Shown here piece by piece: positions 43,404 through 51,597 of a stretch of 64,000 nt of DNA. The notes under the pieces are model-generated. The model did not search any database, was not told where the DNA came from, and worked only from the letters and a program-made list of their open reading frames with translations. The position numbers and the translations under genes were made by a program. Position 1 is the first letter of the stretch. Each line of letters begins with the position of its first letter. The DNA lies in contig DATHEA010000017.1 in assembly GCA_035318745.1 (NCBI GenBank), positions 15,050 through 79,049 on the forward strand, given 5' to 3'. This DNA is from VRUE01 sp035318745. GTDB lineage: Bacteria > Actinomycetota > Thermoleophilia > Solirubrobacterales > 70-9.

Positions 43404-46400
43404 TTCGAGCCCTCCGGGCCGCCCAGCACCGTGGCGCCCTCGACCCCTCGGTCGGACCGCGCCTGCCAACCGGGCCGCTCGGCCCACGAGGTCACCCAGC
43501 CGGGCCGCGGCAGCCCGAAGCCACGCAGCTTGATCAGCTGGGAGCGGTCCTCGTCGGAGAAGATCGCCTGCGCGCCCACCAGCTTCGCGGCGTCGGCAGC
43601 GTCGATCATCTGCAGCGAGTCGCTTTCGCTCATCCGCGAGACGACCCTCAACCCGAACTCCCGCTGGGCGATCGGCTCCAGCCGGCGCTCCAGATTCGTC
43701 GGGGTGTCGCAGCTGACGATCACGTGGATACCGAATTCGGGACCCTCACGCAGAATCGTGCCGAGCGCGGCGCCCGGATCGGCGGAGTCGTCCCCGAACG
43801 CGGAGGGATCGAAGTCGCGGGCCGACTGCAGGCGGTGCAGGATGAGGAAGAGTGCCGGTGGCGACAGGTCCGGCGACTCGATCCGGCTTTCCAGCTCACT
43901 TCCGACCCGCTCGAGGACCGTTGCGACCTGGCGGCGGCGACCGACGTGCACCAGGGTCGGGTCGAGGGCGGCGAGCTCGTTGACCGTCGTCGCGAACGGC
44001 TCGTCGAGGCCACCGAAGTCGAGCAGCTCGATTGGAGCCGGCTCGGCCGACACCGCGCCGAGCTGCGGCGCCAGCCCGAGAAGGACGGCGAGCAGGATCC
44101 CGTCGACCGCCTCGCCGTCGGTGCCGGTCAGCAGCAGATTCGCGCCCGCTCGCCGCTCGAAGGCGACCGCGACGGGGCCATCCAAGGAGATCGGAGCGCC
44201 AAGCCAAGACCGCGGCGATTTCGGGGCAGGCTCGGCAGCGGGATCGTCGAGCAACGCCGTCAGGTGAGGGTTGTCGTCGAGGTCCGCCTGCGCGTTGCCC
44301 TCGAAGACGACCGGCGCCTGCTCGTAGCCGGACTCGGTGGCGTGCGCGCGCAGCCGCTCGAGCAGCTCCCCGCGCTCCTCGTCCTTCAGCATCACCACCT
44401 GGAAGCGCCTGTTGCCCTCCGGCATCCCATTCATCGAGTTGTAGATCGCCTCGCCGGGACGGCTCAGCATGCGCGCGTCCGGGTTGTCCTCGCCGAAGAT
44501 CACCTGCGAATCGCTTTCTGAGCACTGCAGGGCGATCCGCACCGCGATCTGGTTCAACGTCCCGCGGCCGATCTGGTGGACGCCCGAGATCGTCTGCGAG
44601 GCGAGGATCACATGGACGCCGAAGGAGCGCCCCTGGCGCACCAGGCGATCGAGGATCCGCGCCGCCTCGTTGGCAATCGCATCGTCATCGCTGAAAAGGA
44701 CGTGGAACTCGTCAGCTACGAGGAGGATCCGCGGCATCTTCGCCCCGGCGGCTCTGCGGTAGTCGCTGAGATCGTCGACCCCCTCGTCCCGAAAGAGCTC
44801 GCCACGGCGCCCGATCTCGCTCTCGAGGCCGCGCAGGACGCTGAGCCCGAACTCGCGCTCGCTTTCGATCGCGACGACCCGGGCGTGGGCGAGCCGCGAA
44901 CTGGCATAGGGCTTGAACTCGACCCCCTGCTTGAAGTCGACGAGGTAGAGCTCGAGCTCGTCGGGCGAGTAGAGCAGGCAGAGGTTGAGGATGATCGCGT
45001 GCAGAAGCGTCGACTTGCCCGAGCCGGTCTTGCCGGCGATCAGCGCGTGGACGGAGGTGTCCGTGCCGACCAGCGCCAGCGACTGGACCGTGCGAGCCCC
45101 GACCCGGCCGACCGGCGCCGCGATCCCCTCCGCCGCGTCACCCGCCCACCAGCTCTGGGGCTCCTCGAGCCGTGGCGCGCGCTCGACGATCGGCTGGTGC
45201 TCGGTGAGGCCCGCGGCCAGCGTATTGTCCAGCAGCTCGAGCAGGCGCGTCTCGGAGACCTCCACGCTGGTCGCCGCCTTCGCCTTGGAGCCGATGCTGG
45301 AGATCACCCCGCTGAAGAGGTTCTGCGGTTCTCCGGGCTCGGTCAGCTTCAACTCCGGAGGCCGCTCGATCTTCGCCCGCCATGGGCTGAAGGTCTCCGG
45401 CCCGGTGATCTCCCTCAACCCCCCAAGCTCGCCCTTCGGGGTGAAAAGGGCGGTCGCGTCGCCCAGCTCGGAGCTGTCGAAGCCGTGAGGCATCTCCCGG
45501 CCGGGTGCCCCGATGACGATCGCGTAGACACCGCAGGCGGGCCCGTTGCGGGCGATGCTGACCAGCCGCCTCGCGACCACGTCCGAGAATCCGGCGGGGA
45601 AGTCGAAGATGACCAGGAACCGGTAGGCCTCGGCGATCTCGCCGGCCGCGCGGTTGTGACTCTCGATGTCGGCGAACTGGCCGCGCAGGTACTTCTGTAC
45701 GACCATCTCGATGTGAGACTGCAGCTCGCTGAGGCGCTGCTCGATGTGAGCGCTCTCACTCCACACCTTGCCGCCGACGAGGCCCTCGTCGTAGTCGGCG
45801 AGGTGAAGGAACGGGGCGACGCTCTTGCCCGCGCCCAGAGGGTCGACGAAGACGAAGCGCGCCATTCCGGGCGGGAATTGGGCGAGGATCCGCAGGATCA
45901 GCGACTGGACCTGCGCCACGACGTCCGGCGGCTGGTCCCAGATGAACAGAGGCCGTCCCGAGCTCAACAACCACTGGGAGGCGCCGTCGACCAGCCCGAC
46001 CGGCGACTGACGCTGGGCGGAGGCGCCGAAACGCACCACCGGGAAGATCTCGCCGGGCGGAGCCCACTCTGCCCAGCCCTCGGAGTCCCACTCGGGTGAG
46101 ATCTCAGCCAGCTCGGTCAGCCAGGCGTCGATCGGCCGGCGGATCGACTCGACCTCGAGCCGGAGCTCTTCGTTCAGCTTCCGTCTCCGCTCGTCGAAGG
46201 CCTCGGGCAGCGCCTCGTCGCACTTTTCGATCAGGGACAGCGCTTCGTCGACCAGCCGCATCGACGCGGTCACCGGCTTCTTCTTGAAGAACGGGGCACC
46301 AAGCTCCGTGAACGAGTTGCCCAGGGCTTTCGTCCAGTGCTCTCCGGCTTCGCGATAGAGCCCGTCGAGGACCGCCTCCAACTCCGCCCGGTCGGCCAGC

Positions 46401-46684
46401 GCGGACCTGGCCGTCTGGTAGCCGCCCAACCACTGCGCGTGGCGGCCGAGCTTGGGGTGGCGCTTGGCGATGTTGCGACGCTCGGTGAAGCGCTCCCCCT
46501 GAGCTTTCAAGAAGGCCTGGAACTCCCCCCGCTCCTTCTCCAGCTCCGCTCTCCGCTGTTCCGCCGCCGAGATCGCGGAGTCGATCTTCCGGTGTGCGGC
46601 CTCCGACTCCGCGAGCAGTCCCGCCAGATCGTCACCGGCAGCTTGGCTTGGCGGTGGCGGTGAGCCTGCGAAGCGGTTCGTCAT
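43400..46684 (-). CDS. FtsK/SpoIIIE (EccC-like) ATPase
   Basis: A 1094-residue multi-ATPase. Residues 20-190 are helical/coiled coil. A degenerate ATPase-like domain follows (about 225-400, DPLGAGKS at 281-288). The central FtsK domain is intact: GKTGSGKS at 551-558 and ILLVADE at 653-659, with DFKQGVEF and FGVHVILASQT. A third degenerate module occupies 830-1060. Three stacked FtsK modules are the EccC plan of type VII secretion, but the usual N-terminal membrane helices are absent. GGAGG precedes the ATG. It leads the minus-strand WXG series. Confidence 0.82.
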   Translation of the reverse strand: MTNRFAGSPPPPSQAAGDDLAGLLAESEAAHRKIDSAISAAEQRRAELEKERGEFQAFLKAQGERFTERRNIAKRHPKLGRHAQWLGGYQTARSALADRAELEAVLDGLYREAGEHWTKALGNSFTELGAPFFKKKPVTASMRLVDEALSLIEKCDEALPEAFDERRRKLNEELRLEVESIRRPIDAWLTELAEISPEWDSEGWAEWAPPGEIFPVVRFGASAQRQSPVGLVDGASQWLLSSGRPLFIWDQPPDVVAQVQSLILRILAQFPPGMARFVFVDPLGAGKSVAPFLHLADYDEGLVGGKVWSESAHIEQRLSELQSHIEMVVQKYLRGQFADIESHNRAAGEIAEAYRFLVIFDFPAGFSDVVARRLVSIARNGPACGVYAIVIGAPGREMPHGFDSSELGDATALFTPKGELGGLREITGPETFSPWRAKIERPPELKLTEPGEPQNLFSGVISSIGSKAKAATSVEVSETRLLELLDNTLAAGLTEHQPIVERAPRLEEPQSWWAGDAAEGIAAPVGRVGARTVQSLALVGTDTSVHALIAGKTGSGKSTLLHAIILNLCLLYSPDELELYLVDFKQGVEFKPYASSRLAHARVVAIESEREFGLSVLRGLESEIGRRGELFRDEGVDDLSDYRRAAGAKMPRILLVADEFHVLFSDDDAIANEAARILDRLVRQGRSFGVHVILASQTISGVHQIGRGTLNQIAVRIALQCSESDSQVIFGEDNPDARMLSRPGEAIYNSMNGMPEGNRRFQVVMLKDEERGELLERLRAHATESGYEQAPVVFEGNAQADLDDNPHLTALLDDPAAEPAPKSPRSWLGAPISLDGPVAVAFERRAGANLLLTGTDGEAVDGILLAVLLGLAPQLGAVSAEPAPIELLDFGGLDEPFATTVNELAALDPTLVHVGRRRQVATVLERVGSELESRIESPDLSPPALFLILHRLQSARDFDPSAFGDDSADPGAALGTILREGPEFGIHVIVSCDTPTNLERRLEPIAQREFGLRVVSRMSESDSLQMIDAADAAKLVGAQAIFSDEDRSQLIKLRGFGLPRPGWVTSWAERPGWQARSDRGVEGATVLGGPEGSK

Positions 46685-46820
46685 GACAACTCCTCCCGAG
46701 ATGCCGAGGTCGACTATTCAGTTCGTCCTGAAGCGGCCGCGATCCTACACCCACATAGTCTTGAATAGTCTTGAACCGATCGATTTCAGCCAAATTCGAT
46801 TCTCGTTCAGGAGGTAAGAA

Positions 46821-47759
46821 GTGCCTCTCATGCTCTACGCCGCACGTGCACTGCCGACGATGAAACGCGGCTATTCGCTGATTCGTGAATGGAATTCCCT
46901 ACCCGCCGAACGGCGCGCTGCGGTGCAGGAGCAGGGCCGCAGAGCGGTTGTCGCACTCATGGCCGTGAAGGTCGCGGCCACGGCGGAGCGCAGCGCGGCC
47001 GACCCCCCGGCGAATTGGGAAGCGGCAGTCGAGAGGACCCTTCACCCCGGCCCGCCCGAGCAGATGGCGAAGGCCGTGGTGGCGCATCTGCAGAGGGTCT
47101 CCCAGGCCACGGTCGACGGGATCGCAGCCGCGGTGGGCGCCGCCGGGAAAGACGACTCGACCCTCAAACGCGCGATGACCATCGCCCGGGACGACGGCTA
47201 CATCTGCCGGGTCGGAGTCACCTTCCACGGCATCAAGTGGGACACGACCGAGTGGGCGGATCTTCAGCTGCTCGACACTCCTCACGTCAGGCAGCTCGAG
47301 CGGGAGCTCGTCGCCTTCGTCGATGACTTCGGCCTCGCCAGCCTCGATCACATATCCGGCGAGCTGGGCCTCGAAGACGACGCGCCAGAGCTTCGCGCGG
47401 CGCTGGAGCGAGCCGTCTCCGACGAAAGCGTCAGCTGGTATTGCCACGGGATCTACGGAGTCTCACCAAGTCGGCTGGAGAGCTTCGAGCCGAAGCGCGA
47501 CCTGTGGGCCGAGACCAAGCCCGCCACCGAGGAGAAGGACCTCGGCAACGCTTTGGAGGAGCTCGAATCGGCGGTCAAGGGCCTTGCCGGCGCGATGAAG
47601 GCAAGCGGCCCCCGCGATGCGCCCGTGGGCAATGTGCCGGACTACCTGGACGATGACCCCTACAGCGGCCTGGAGCGCATCCGGGAGCTCCACGACGCCG
47701 GCGTGCTGACGGCCGAGGAGTTCGCAACGAAGAAAGACGAGCTCCTGAAGAGAATCTGA
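46821..47759 (+). CDS. SHOCT-domain protein
   Basis: A 312-residue protein starting at GTG with AGGAGG six bases before. The middle (about 75-130, AKAVVAHLQRVSQATVDGIAAAV and then LKRAMTIARDDGYICRV) looks like a winged helix. The C-terminal ~30 residues are a SHOCT domain (LERIRELHDAGVLTAEEFATKKDELLK), an oligomerisation module. It is divergent from the EccC-like ATPase and probably controlled with it. The function is unknown. Confidence 0.7.
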   Translation: MPLMLYAARALPTMKRGYSLIREWNSLPAERRAAVQEQGRRAVVALMAVKVAATAERSAADPPANWEAAVERTLHPGPPEQMAKAVVAHLQRVSQATVDGIAAAVGAAGKDDSTLKRAMTIARDDGYICRVGVTFHGIKWDTTEWADLQLLDTPHVRQLERELVAFVDDFGLASLDHISGELGLEDDAPELRAALERAVSDESVSWYCHGIYGVSPSRLESFEPKRDLWAETKPATEEKDLGNALEELESAVKGLAGAMKASGPRDAPVGNVPDYLDDDPYSGLERIRELHDAGVLTAEEFATKKDELLKRI

Positions 47760-47767
47760 TCAGGCGA

Positions 47768-47809
47768 TGGGCGGTACTGGGCTCGAACCAGTGACCCCCT
47801 CCTTGTAAG
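47768..47809 (-). pseudogene. 3' half of a tRNA-Val(TAC), remnant
   Basis: On the minus strand, 42 bases match a tRNA-Val from the anticodon loop (CTTACAA, anticodon TAC) through the variable loop, a perfectly paired T-arm (ACTGG/CCAGT) and the acceptor 3' strand ACCGCCCA. The 5' half is replaced by unrelated sequence. It matches the intact tRNA-Val at 48056 at 35 of 42 positions, with paired changes in the T-stem, so it derives from a different tRNA-Val gene. Remnants starting at the anticodon loop are typical integrase attachment sites. Confidence 0.65.
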
Positions 47810-48055
47810 GCGCTCTGGCGGATTGTAGGAGAGCTGCTTAAACCAGACAGTGTGCAGGGGATTCGCGCAGGTGGCCGGGGCTGCGCTTCAGGCCGAATGC
47901 GCGCGGATATGCGCCGATTTGGTCCGATTCGGGCACTCCTGGGGGCGAGTGCCCAAACTCTCCGGCAAGGCGCCCGCTTGCAGACTCGCACTCGACAATC
48001 ACAGGTATCGCCGTTGTCTGTCGCAGGGCTATCCTCTACTTCACAAACCAAATCC
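47810..48055. other. Intergenic region between the tRNA remnant and tRNA-Val
   Basis: 246 bases without a supported gene. It contains a GGGCACTC/GAGTGCCC inverted repeat (47932-47953). The minus-strand frame covering the region is Arg/Pro-rich and without recognisable motifs. Confidence 0.4.
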
Positions 48056-48128
48056 GGGCGGTTAGCTCAGCTGGGAGAGCACCTGCTTTACAAGCAGGGG
48101 GTCGGCGGTTCGAGCCCGTCACCGCCCA
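48056..48128 (+). tRNA. tRNA-Val (TAC)
   Basis: A complete cloverleaf: acceptor GGGCGGT/ACCGCCC, D-arm GCTCAGCTGGGAGAGC, anticodon arm CCTGCTTTACAAGCAGG with TAC, T-arm GGCGGTTCGAGCCCGTC and discriminator A. CCA is not encoded. It marks the left side of the methyltransferase/GHKL gene block. Confidence 0.95.
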
Positions 48129-48218
48129 TCCCTGAAGTCGGGATCCTTGCCCCGCGCCTGACGAGCCAAAGAAATGCCCTTCGGCTCGGTGCGTACGGCC
48201 GCTGACAGGAGTCCTAGA

Positions 48219-49937
48219 TCAAAGCTCCTTCGGGATTCCGGCGGACCCCAGATCTCTCGGCTCGAGCTTGTAGCTGCCCCCGGGATACCGCCGGCTGACA
48301 CGGCGAAGCTCCCGCTGCCCATCAGCTGACCGGAGCCAGTTTGAGATTCGCTCAACGTCAGACTCTTGGGCGGGATAGATGCCGAAGAGGTTATTGGACG
48401 GGATCGCCCCAATGGCATTCGTCACCACCCGAAACTCGCCCTTTGAAAGCGGGGCGATCAAAATCGGCGGTGGTGCCGACGGTGAAAGTGAGTACCACAG
48501 CGGGCGCTTCGAGGGAAGGAACCGATCCTTGACCGAGCCTTCGAATCCCTGCACGTAGCTCTTCAACTCGCCGCTGAGTTCTGTGGCAGGGGGAATCACC
48601 AACAGCCAGCGGCGGCCCCTACTTCCGTTCAGGCGGCGATGGGCTTCACGATCAAGGCAGTCTCCGTCAAACCCTCGCAGCGACTGAATCCCCTCGACAC
48701 ACACTGAGTCGGGAAGGCGGGCGGCGGTCTCATCGTCAAGAAAGAACATGTGATTCGCCCCGGTAGCGATTCCCCTGCGGACTCTCGCGAGACCCGCGAG
48801 AGGGACCGAATCGGCTACCGGAGCCTCGGACTCTGCAGCAAACCAGCTCCGTGGTTCGGGCTCCTCCCGGCTAAGACTCCAGCTGGCGGTGGCCCGCACC
48901 TCGGTCTCCGCAAGTTCGACGCTGGCAAGCTGGAGAGGACCGGGGTTTGCTTGAGCTGGACCAATCGAAATGATCGCCGCCTGCACCGAATGGCCGGTGA
49001 ATAGTCGCTCGGCGGCGGGCCACTGCTCAACGGCGATTGGTCGACTTGACCTCCACATCTCTCTGCGCAGCCCGAGGCTAGCTCGCGTGTAGCTAAAGGA
49101 GCCGGGCAGGAGCATGCAGGAGACGTCGTCGGGTCGCATGTGACGTAAAGTCATGGCCTGGATCAGCGTTGCGAGGTTCGCGTGTCCGTTGTCGATAATT
49201 CCGCCTGCCAGGTCAATTGCCCGGCGCCGCTCTCCTAACGGCAGCTGCTGGACGCGCGTGTAGGGCGGATTACCAAGGGCCGCGATCGGCCCCTTGCACT
49301 CGGTGTAGATCTCGCGGAAGAGGTCGAGATAGTTGCCGAAGCGCAGATCGATTCGCTTGTAGATCTCCGCTCGCTCGGGATCAGCATCGATCTCAAAGGC
49401 AATCCGCGTGGCGAGCAGACCTAGGGTCACGGGATTGACATCGACCGCGACGGTCGTTGACTGCGGCCAGTGCCTAGCTGCGGCGATCGAAAAGGCGCCA
49501 ACTCCTGCTCCGGGATCAACGATGATGGCTCGCTCGCCAGCTAGCCCACGGTCGACCAGCTCGATCATGTGGTCAACCACGGGCTTCGGCGTAAATACCG
49601 TGCCCAACCGTCGTCGGCTCCTCGCCGAGATGCAGGCGTTATAGAGGGCGGCCAATACGTCCTCTCCAGCGCCGAGTTCAAGCCCGACTTCCTCAACCAG
49701 CGCTGCAGGCGGAGTCGGCGCTGCAAGCGCCCAGGCCATACAAACAGCTGGCCAGCGGTCGAGCTGCCCACGGCCAATCTCGGCGGCGAGACCGCCGAGA
49801 GCGCCCAGAAAGTGGAGCTCAGCCGAGGTCGCCCCCGAGACCTCAGGCGCTACGGTGGTCCCGAGACCTGTGGCCCAGGTCCGGAAGGCCCTCCTAAGGC
49901 CGGCAAACGTCTTGATCTTCTCACTGGCGCGAGCCAT
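48219..49937 (-). CDS. N6-adenine DNA methyltransferase
   Basis: A 572-residue Eco57I/TaqI-type methylase. SAM motif I is IVDPGAGVGAFS (139-150), with an acidic VAVDVNP. Catalytic motif IV NPPY is at 223-226. The FTPKPVVDHMIEL segment before motif I is typical of class I N6-adenine methylases. The C-terminal half (about 380-560) likely holds target recognition. No restriction endonuclease is fused. It is divergent, across 140 AT-rich bases, from the HARE-HTH/GHKL operon, suggesting one modification-dependent system. Confidence 0.85.
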   Translation of the reverse strand: MARASEKIKTFAGLRRAFRTWATGLGTTVAPEVSGATSAELHFLGALGGLAAEIGRGQLDRWPAVCMAWALAAPTPPAALVEEVGLELGAGEDVLAALYNACISARSRRRLGTVFTPKPVVDHMIELVDRGLAGERAIIVDPGAGVGAFSIAAARHWPQSTTVAVDVNPVTLGLLATRIAFEIDADPERAEIYKRIDLRFGNYLDLFREIYTECKGPIAALGNPPYTRVQQLPLGERRRAIDLAGGIIDNGHANLATLIQAMTLRHMRPDDVSCMLLPGSFSYTRASLGLRREMWRSSRPIAVEQWPAAERLFTGHSVQAAIISIGPAQANPGPLQLASVELAETEVRATASWSLSREEPEPRSWFAAESEAPVADSVPLAGLARVRRGIATGANHMFFLDDETAARLPDSVCVEGIQSLRGFDGDCLDREAHRRLNGSRGRRWLLVIPPATELSGELKSYVQGFEGSVKDRFLPSKRPLWYSLSPSAPPPILIAPLSKGEFRVVTNAIGAIPSNNLFGIYPAQESDVERISNWLRSADGQRELRRVSRRYPGGSYKLEPRDLGSAGIPKEL

Positions 49938-50077
49938 GAGCGTCGAAAGCTACAGCGTTTGTAGCCAAGACATCCTAGACGGTCCCTACTGAGTATCTGT
50001 AGAAATCTTCTAGCTGTATCTTTTTTAATACGTACAACGGTAGGATCACGAAAGTGTAGCTAGAGATTGGAGCAGCG
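49938..50077. promoter_or_regulatory. Divergent promoter region of the methyltransferase/GHKL system
   Basis: 140 AT-rich bases separate the methyltransferase start from the HARE-HTH start. It includes a T6 tract and a TACGTA element near 50030. It must contain both promoters; no single box can be assigned with confidence. Confidence 0.4.
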
Positions 50078-50590
50078 GTGCTTTCGACCCAAACCTTGCA
50101 GAATTCGATTGAGGAAGCGGCCCAAGCGGTCCGGACACGGGAGACCGAGCTGAATCGTGCCCAAAGTGCCTTGGCTGAAGCTGAGCGCGAGCTACGTCTG
50201 CTTGCCGAGCTAGCGGAGCTAAGAGGAGTCGAGATTCCCGCAGCGGCGAAGGGGCCACATGAAAAGCCCTCGCCAGCGCCGAACCTGGCGAGCGGCACCC
50301 GCAAGGCTCCTTCACGGGGTCGAGCCGCATTGCTTGACACCGTGATCGAGATCCTCAGCGACGCTGGAGAGCCCATGCAGATCCAAGTGTTGATGGCCGC
50401 GGTCAAGGAGCGCGATGTCCGAATTCCAGGGAAAGGCAGCCAGGCAAACCTGATCGCGGTTATCAGTCGTGACACTCGGATCGTACGCCCTCAGCGCGGC
50501 TATTACGGACTCACCGATTGGGGTTTGGTTGATAGCCGGTCAGCCAGTCGTCCAAAACGTCGTCGGCGACAAGTCGGAGCAGGTAGATGA
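50078..50590 (+). CDS. HARE-HTH-like winged-helix protein with coiled coil
   Basis: A 170-residue protein. Residues 5-45 are a coiled coil (EEAAQAVRTRETELNRAQSAL). Residues 82-150 (LLDTVIEILSDAGEPMQIQVL, then NLIAVISRDTRIVRPQRGYYGL) match the HARE-HTH pattern, a winged helix found fused to or near restriction enzymes and chromatin proteins. The C-terminus is basic (RPKRRRRQ). The GTG start has GGAG. It overlaps the next gene by four bases. It may read DNA modification state for the system. Confidence 0.72.
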   Translation: MLSTQTLQNSIEEAAQAVRTRETELNRAQSALAEAERELRLLAELAELRGVEIPAAAKGPHEKPSPAPNLASGTRKAPSRGRAALLDTVIEILSDAGEPMQIQVLMAAVKERDVRIPGKGSQANLIAVISRDTRIVRPQRGYYGLTDWGLVDSRSASRPKRRRRQVGAGR

Positions 50591-51597
50591 GCCGGGACGA
50601 CCTTTCCGAAATCTCAAAGGACGACCTGGTCCTAGCAACGCTGGCCGCGCTCGGTGGCGAGTCCACCGAGGTCAACGAGCGCGATCTCTTTCTCGCCTGC
50701 TGGCACGCATTCCCGGCGACGATGCGCTGGGTCGATACGGCGTTGCCCAATCCCGATACCTTCACCGCCTCACTGCGGCGCCTTGATCAGCGCGACTACA
50801 TCGTGCGTATTGGGAAACAGAAACGCCAAAAACGCCGACGTCGTCCGTCAACTCGTCGCAAAACGATCCTCGACGCGCCAGGTAAGGCCGGCGTCGTGAA
50901 AGCACGGATTGCCGAGGGCGGACTGGCGGCTGCGGGCCTTGAGGCAACCACCGTAGCCGCGGTCGCCAGGCTGCTCCCCGATCAGGGTTCCAAAGAAATA
51001 GCCGATCCCCATGCCATCGCAATTTGCGTCGGAGTTCGCGCGCAGAGCGGCCAGCGCCTCGATGAGGGCGGACTGGTGGAGCTCGCCTTCCACCGGTTTC
51101 CCGATCACTTCGCCTATTCCGAGCGGCCCGAGTTTCCAGATCTCGAACGGATACGCAAGGCAGTGCATGCGGCGCGCGCGGAGGGCCTGATCGGCAAGGG
51201 GTTCGCGCTTACCGAGAAAGGTAGAGCAGTGGCTGACGACGGCGTCGCTCGCGGCGACATCAACCTCGCCAGCTCACATGCGCCAATTCCTGGCGAGCTC
51301 AGGGCTGCCGATCGCATTGAAAGGGCGGATGCCTATCAGGCGTATAGCCGTAACGGGACGCTCGTTAAGGCAAAGCCAGATGAGCTCTACCGGGCCTTGC
51401 GAGTGCCCCCAACCGCAGACCCCAAACCTGTTGCCGACGCACTTCGCTCGCGCGTAAGGGGGCTGCGGCGGATCAATAAGAGCGAGGTTGCGGACTACTT
51501 AATTGCTGTTGCAGCCAAACATAACCCAGACGCACTCGAGTTGGTCAGGGACGAGCTCGAGCCTCAGCAGGTAGCTATCCCGGGAGACGAGAGTTGA
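50587..51597 (+). CDS. Unknown winged-helix-like protein of the GHKL operon
   Basis: A 336-residue protein with no named family recognised. Residues 12-75 (DLVLATLAALGG, then RDLFLACWHAFPATMRW and LRRLDQRDYIVRIG) look like a winged helix, followed by a basic patch (KQKRQKRRRRPSTRRK). A second winged-helix-like part lies at about 150-215 (LVELAFHRFPDHFAY, ARAEGLIGKGFALTEKGRAV). The last ~80 residues are helical. It overlaps both neighbours by four bases (ATGA and TTGA), so the three proteins are made together and probably form a complex. Confidence 0.6.
   Translation: MSRDDLSEISKDDLVLATLAALGGESTEVNERDLFLACWHAFPATMRWVDTALPNPDTFTASLRRLDQRDYIVRIGKQKRQKRRRRPSTRRKTILDAPGKAGVVKARIAEGGLAAAGLEATTVAAVARLLPDQGSKEIADPHAIAICVGVRAQSGQRLDEGGLVELAFHRFPDHFAYSERPEFPDLERIRKAVHAARAEGLIGKGFALTEKGRAVADDGVARGDINLASSHAPIPGELRAADRIERADAYQAYSRNGTLVKAKPDELYRALRVPPTADPKPVADALRSRVRGLRRINKSEVADYLIAVAAKHNPDALELVRDELEPQQVAIPGDES

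Noticed and set aside
47768..47850. Complete tRNA gene at the remnant site
   Set aside because: The acceptor 5' strand, D-arm and anticodon 5' strand do not pair with the 3' half in either orientation; only the 3' half is tRNA-like.
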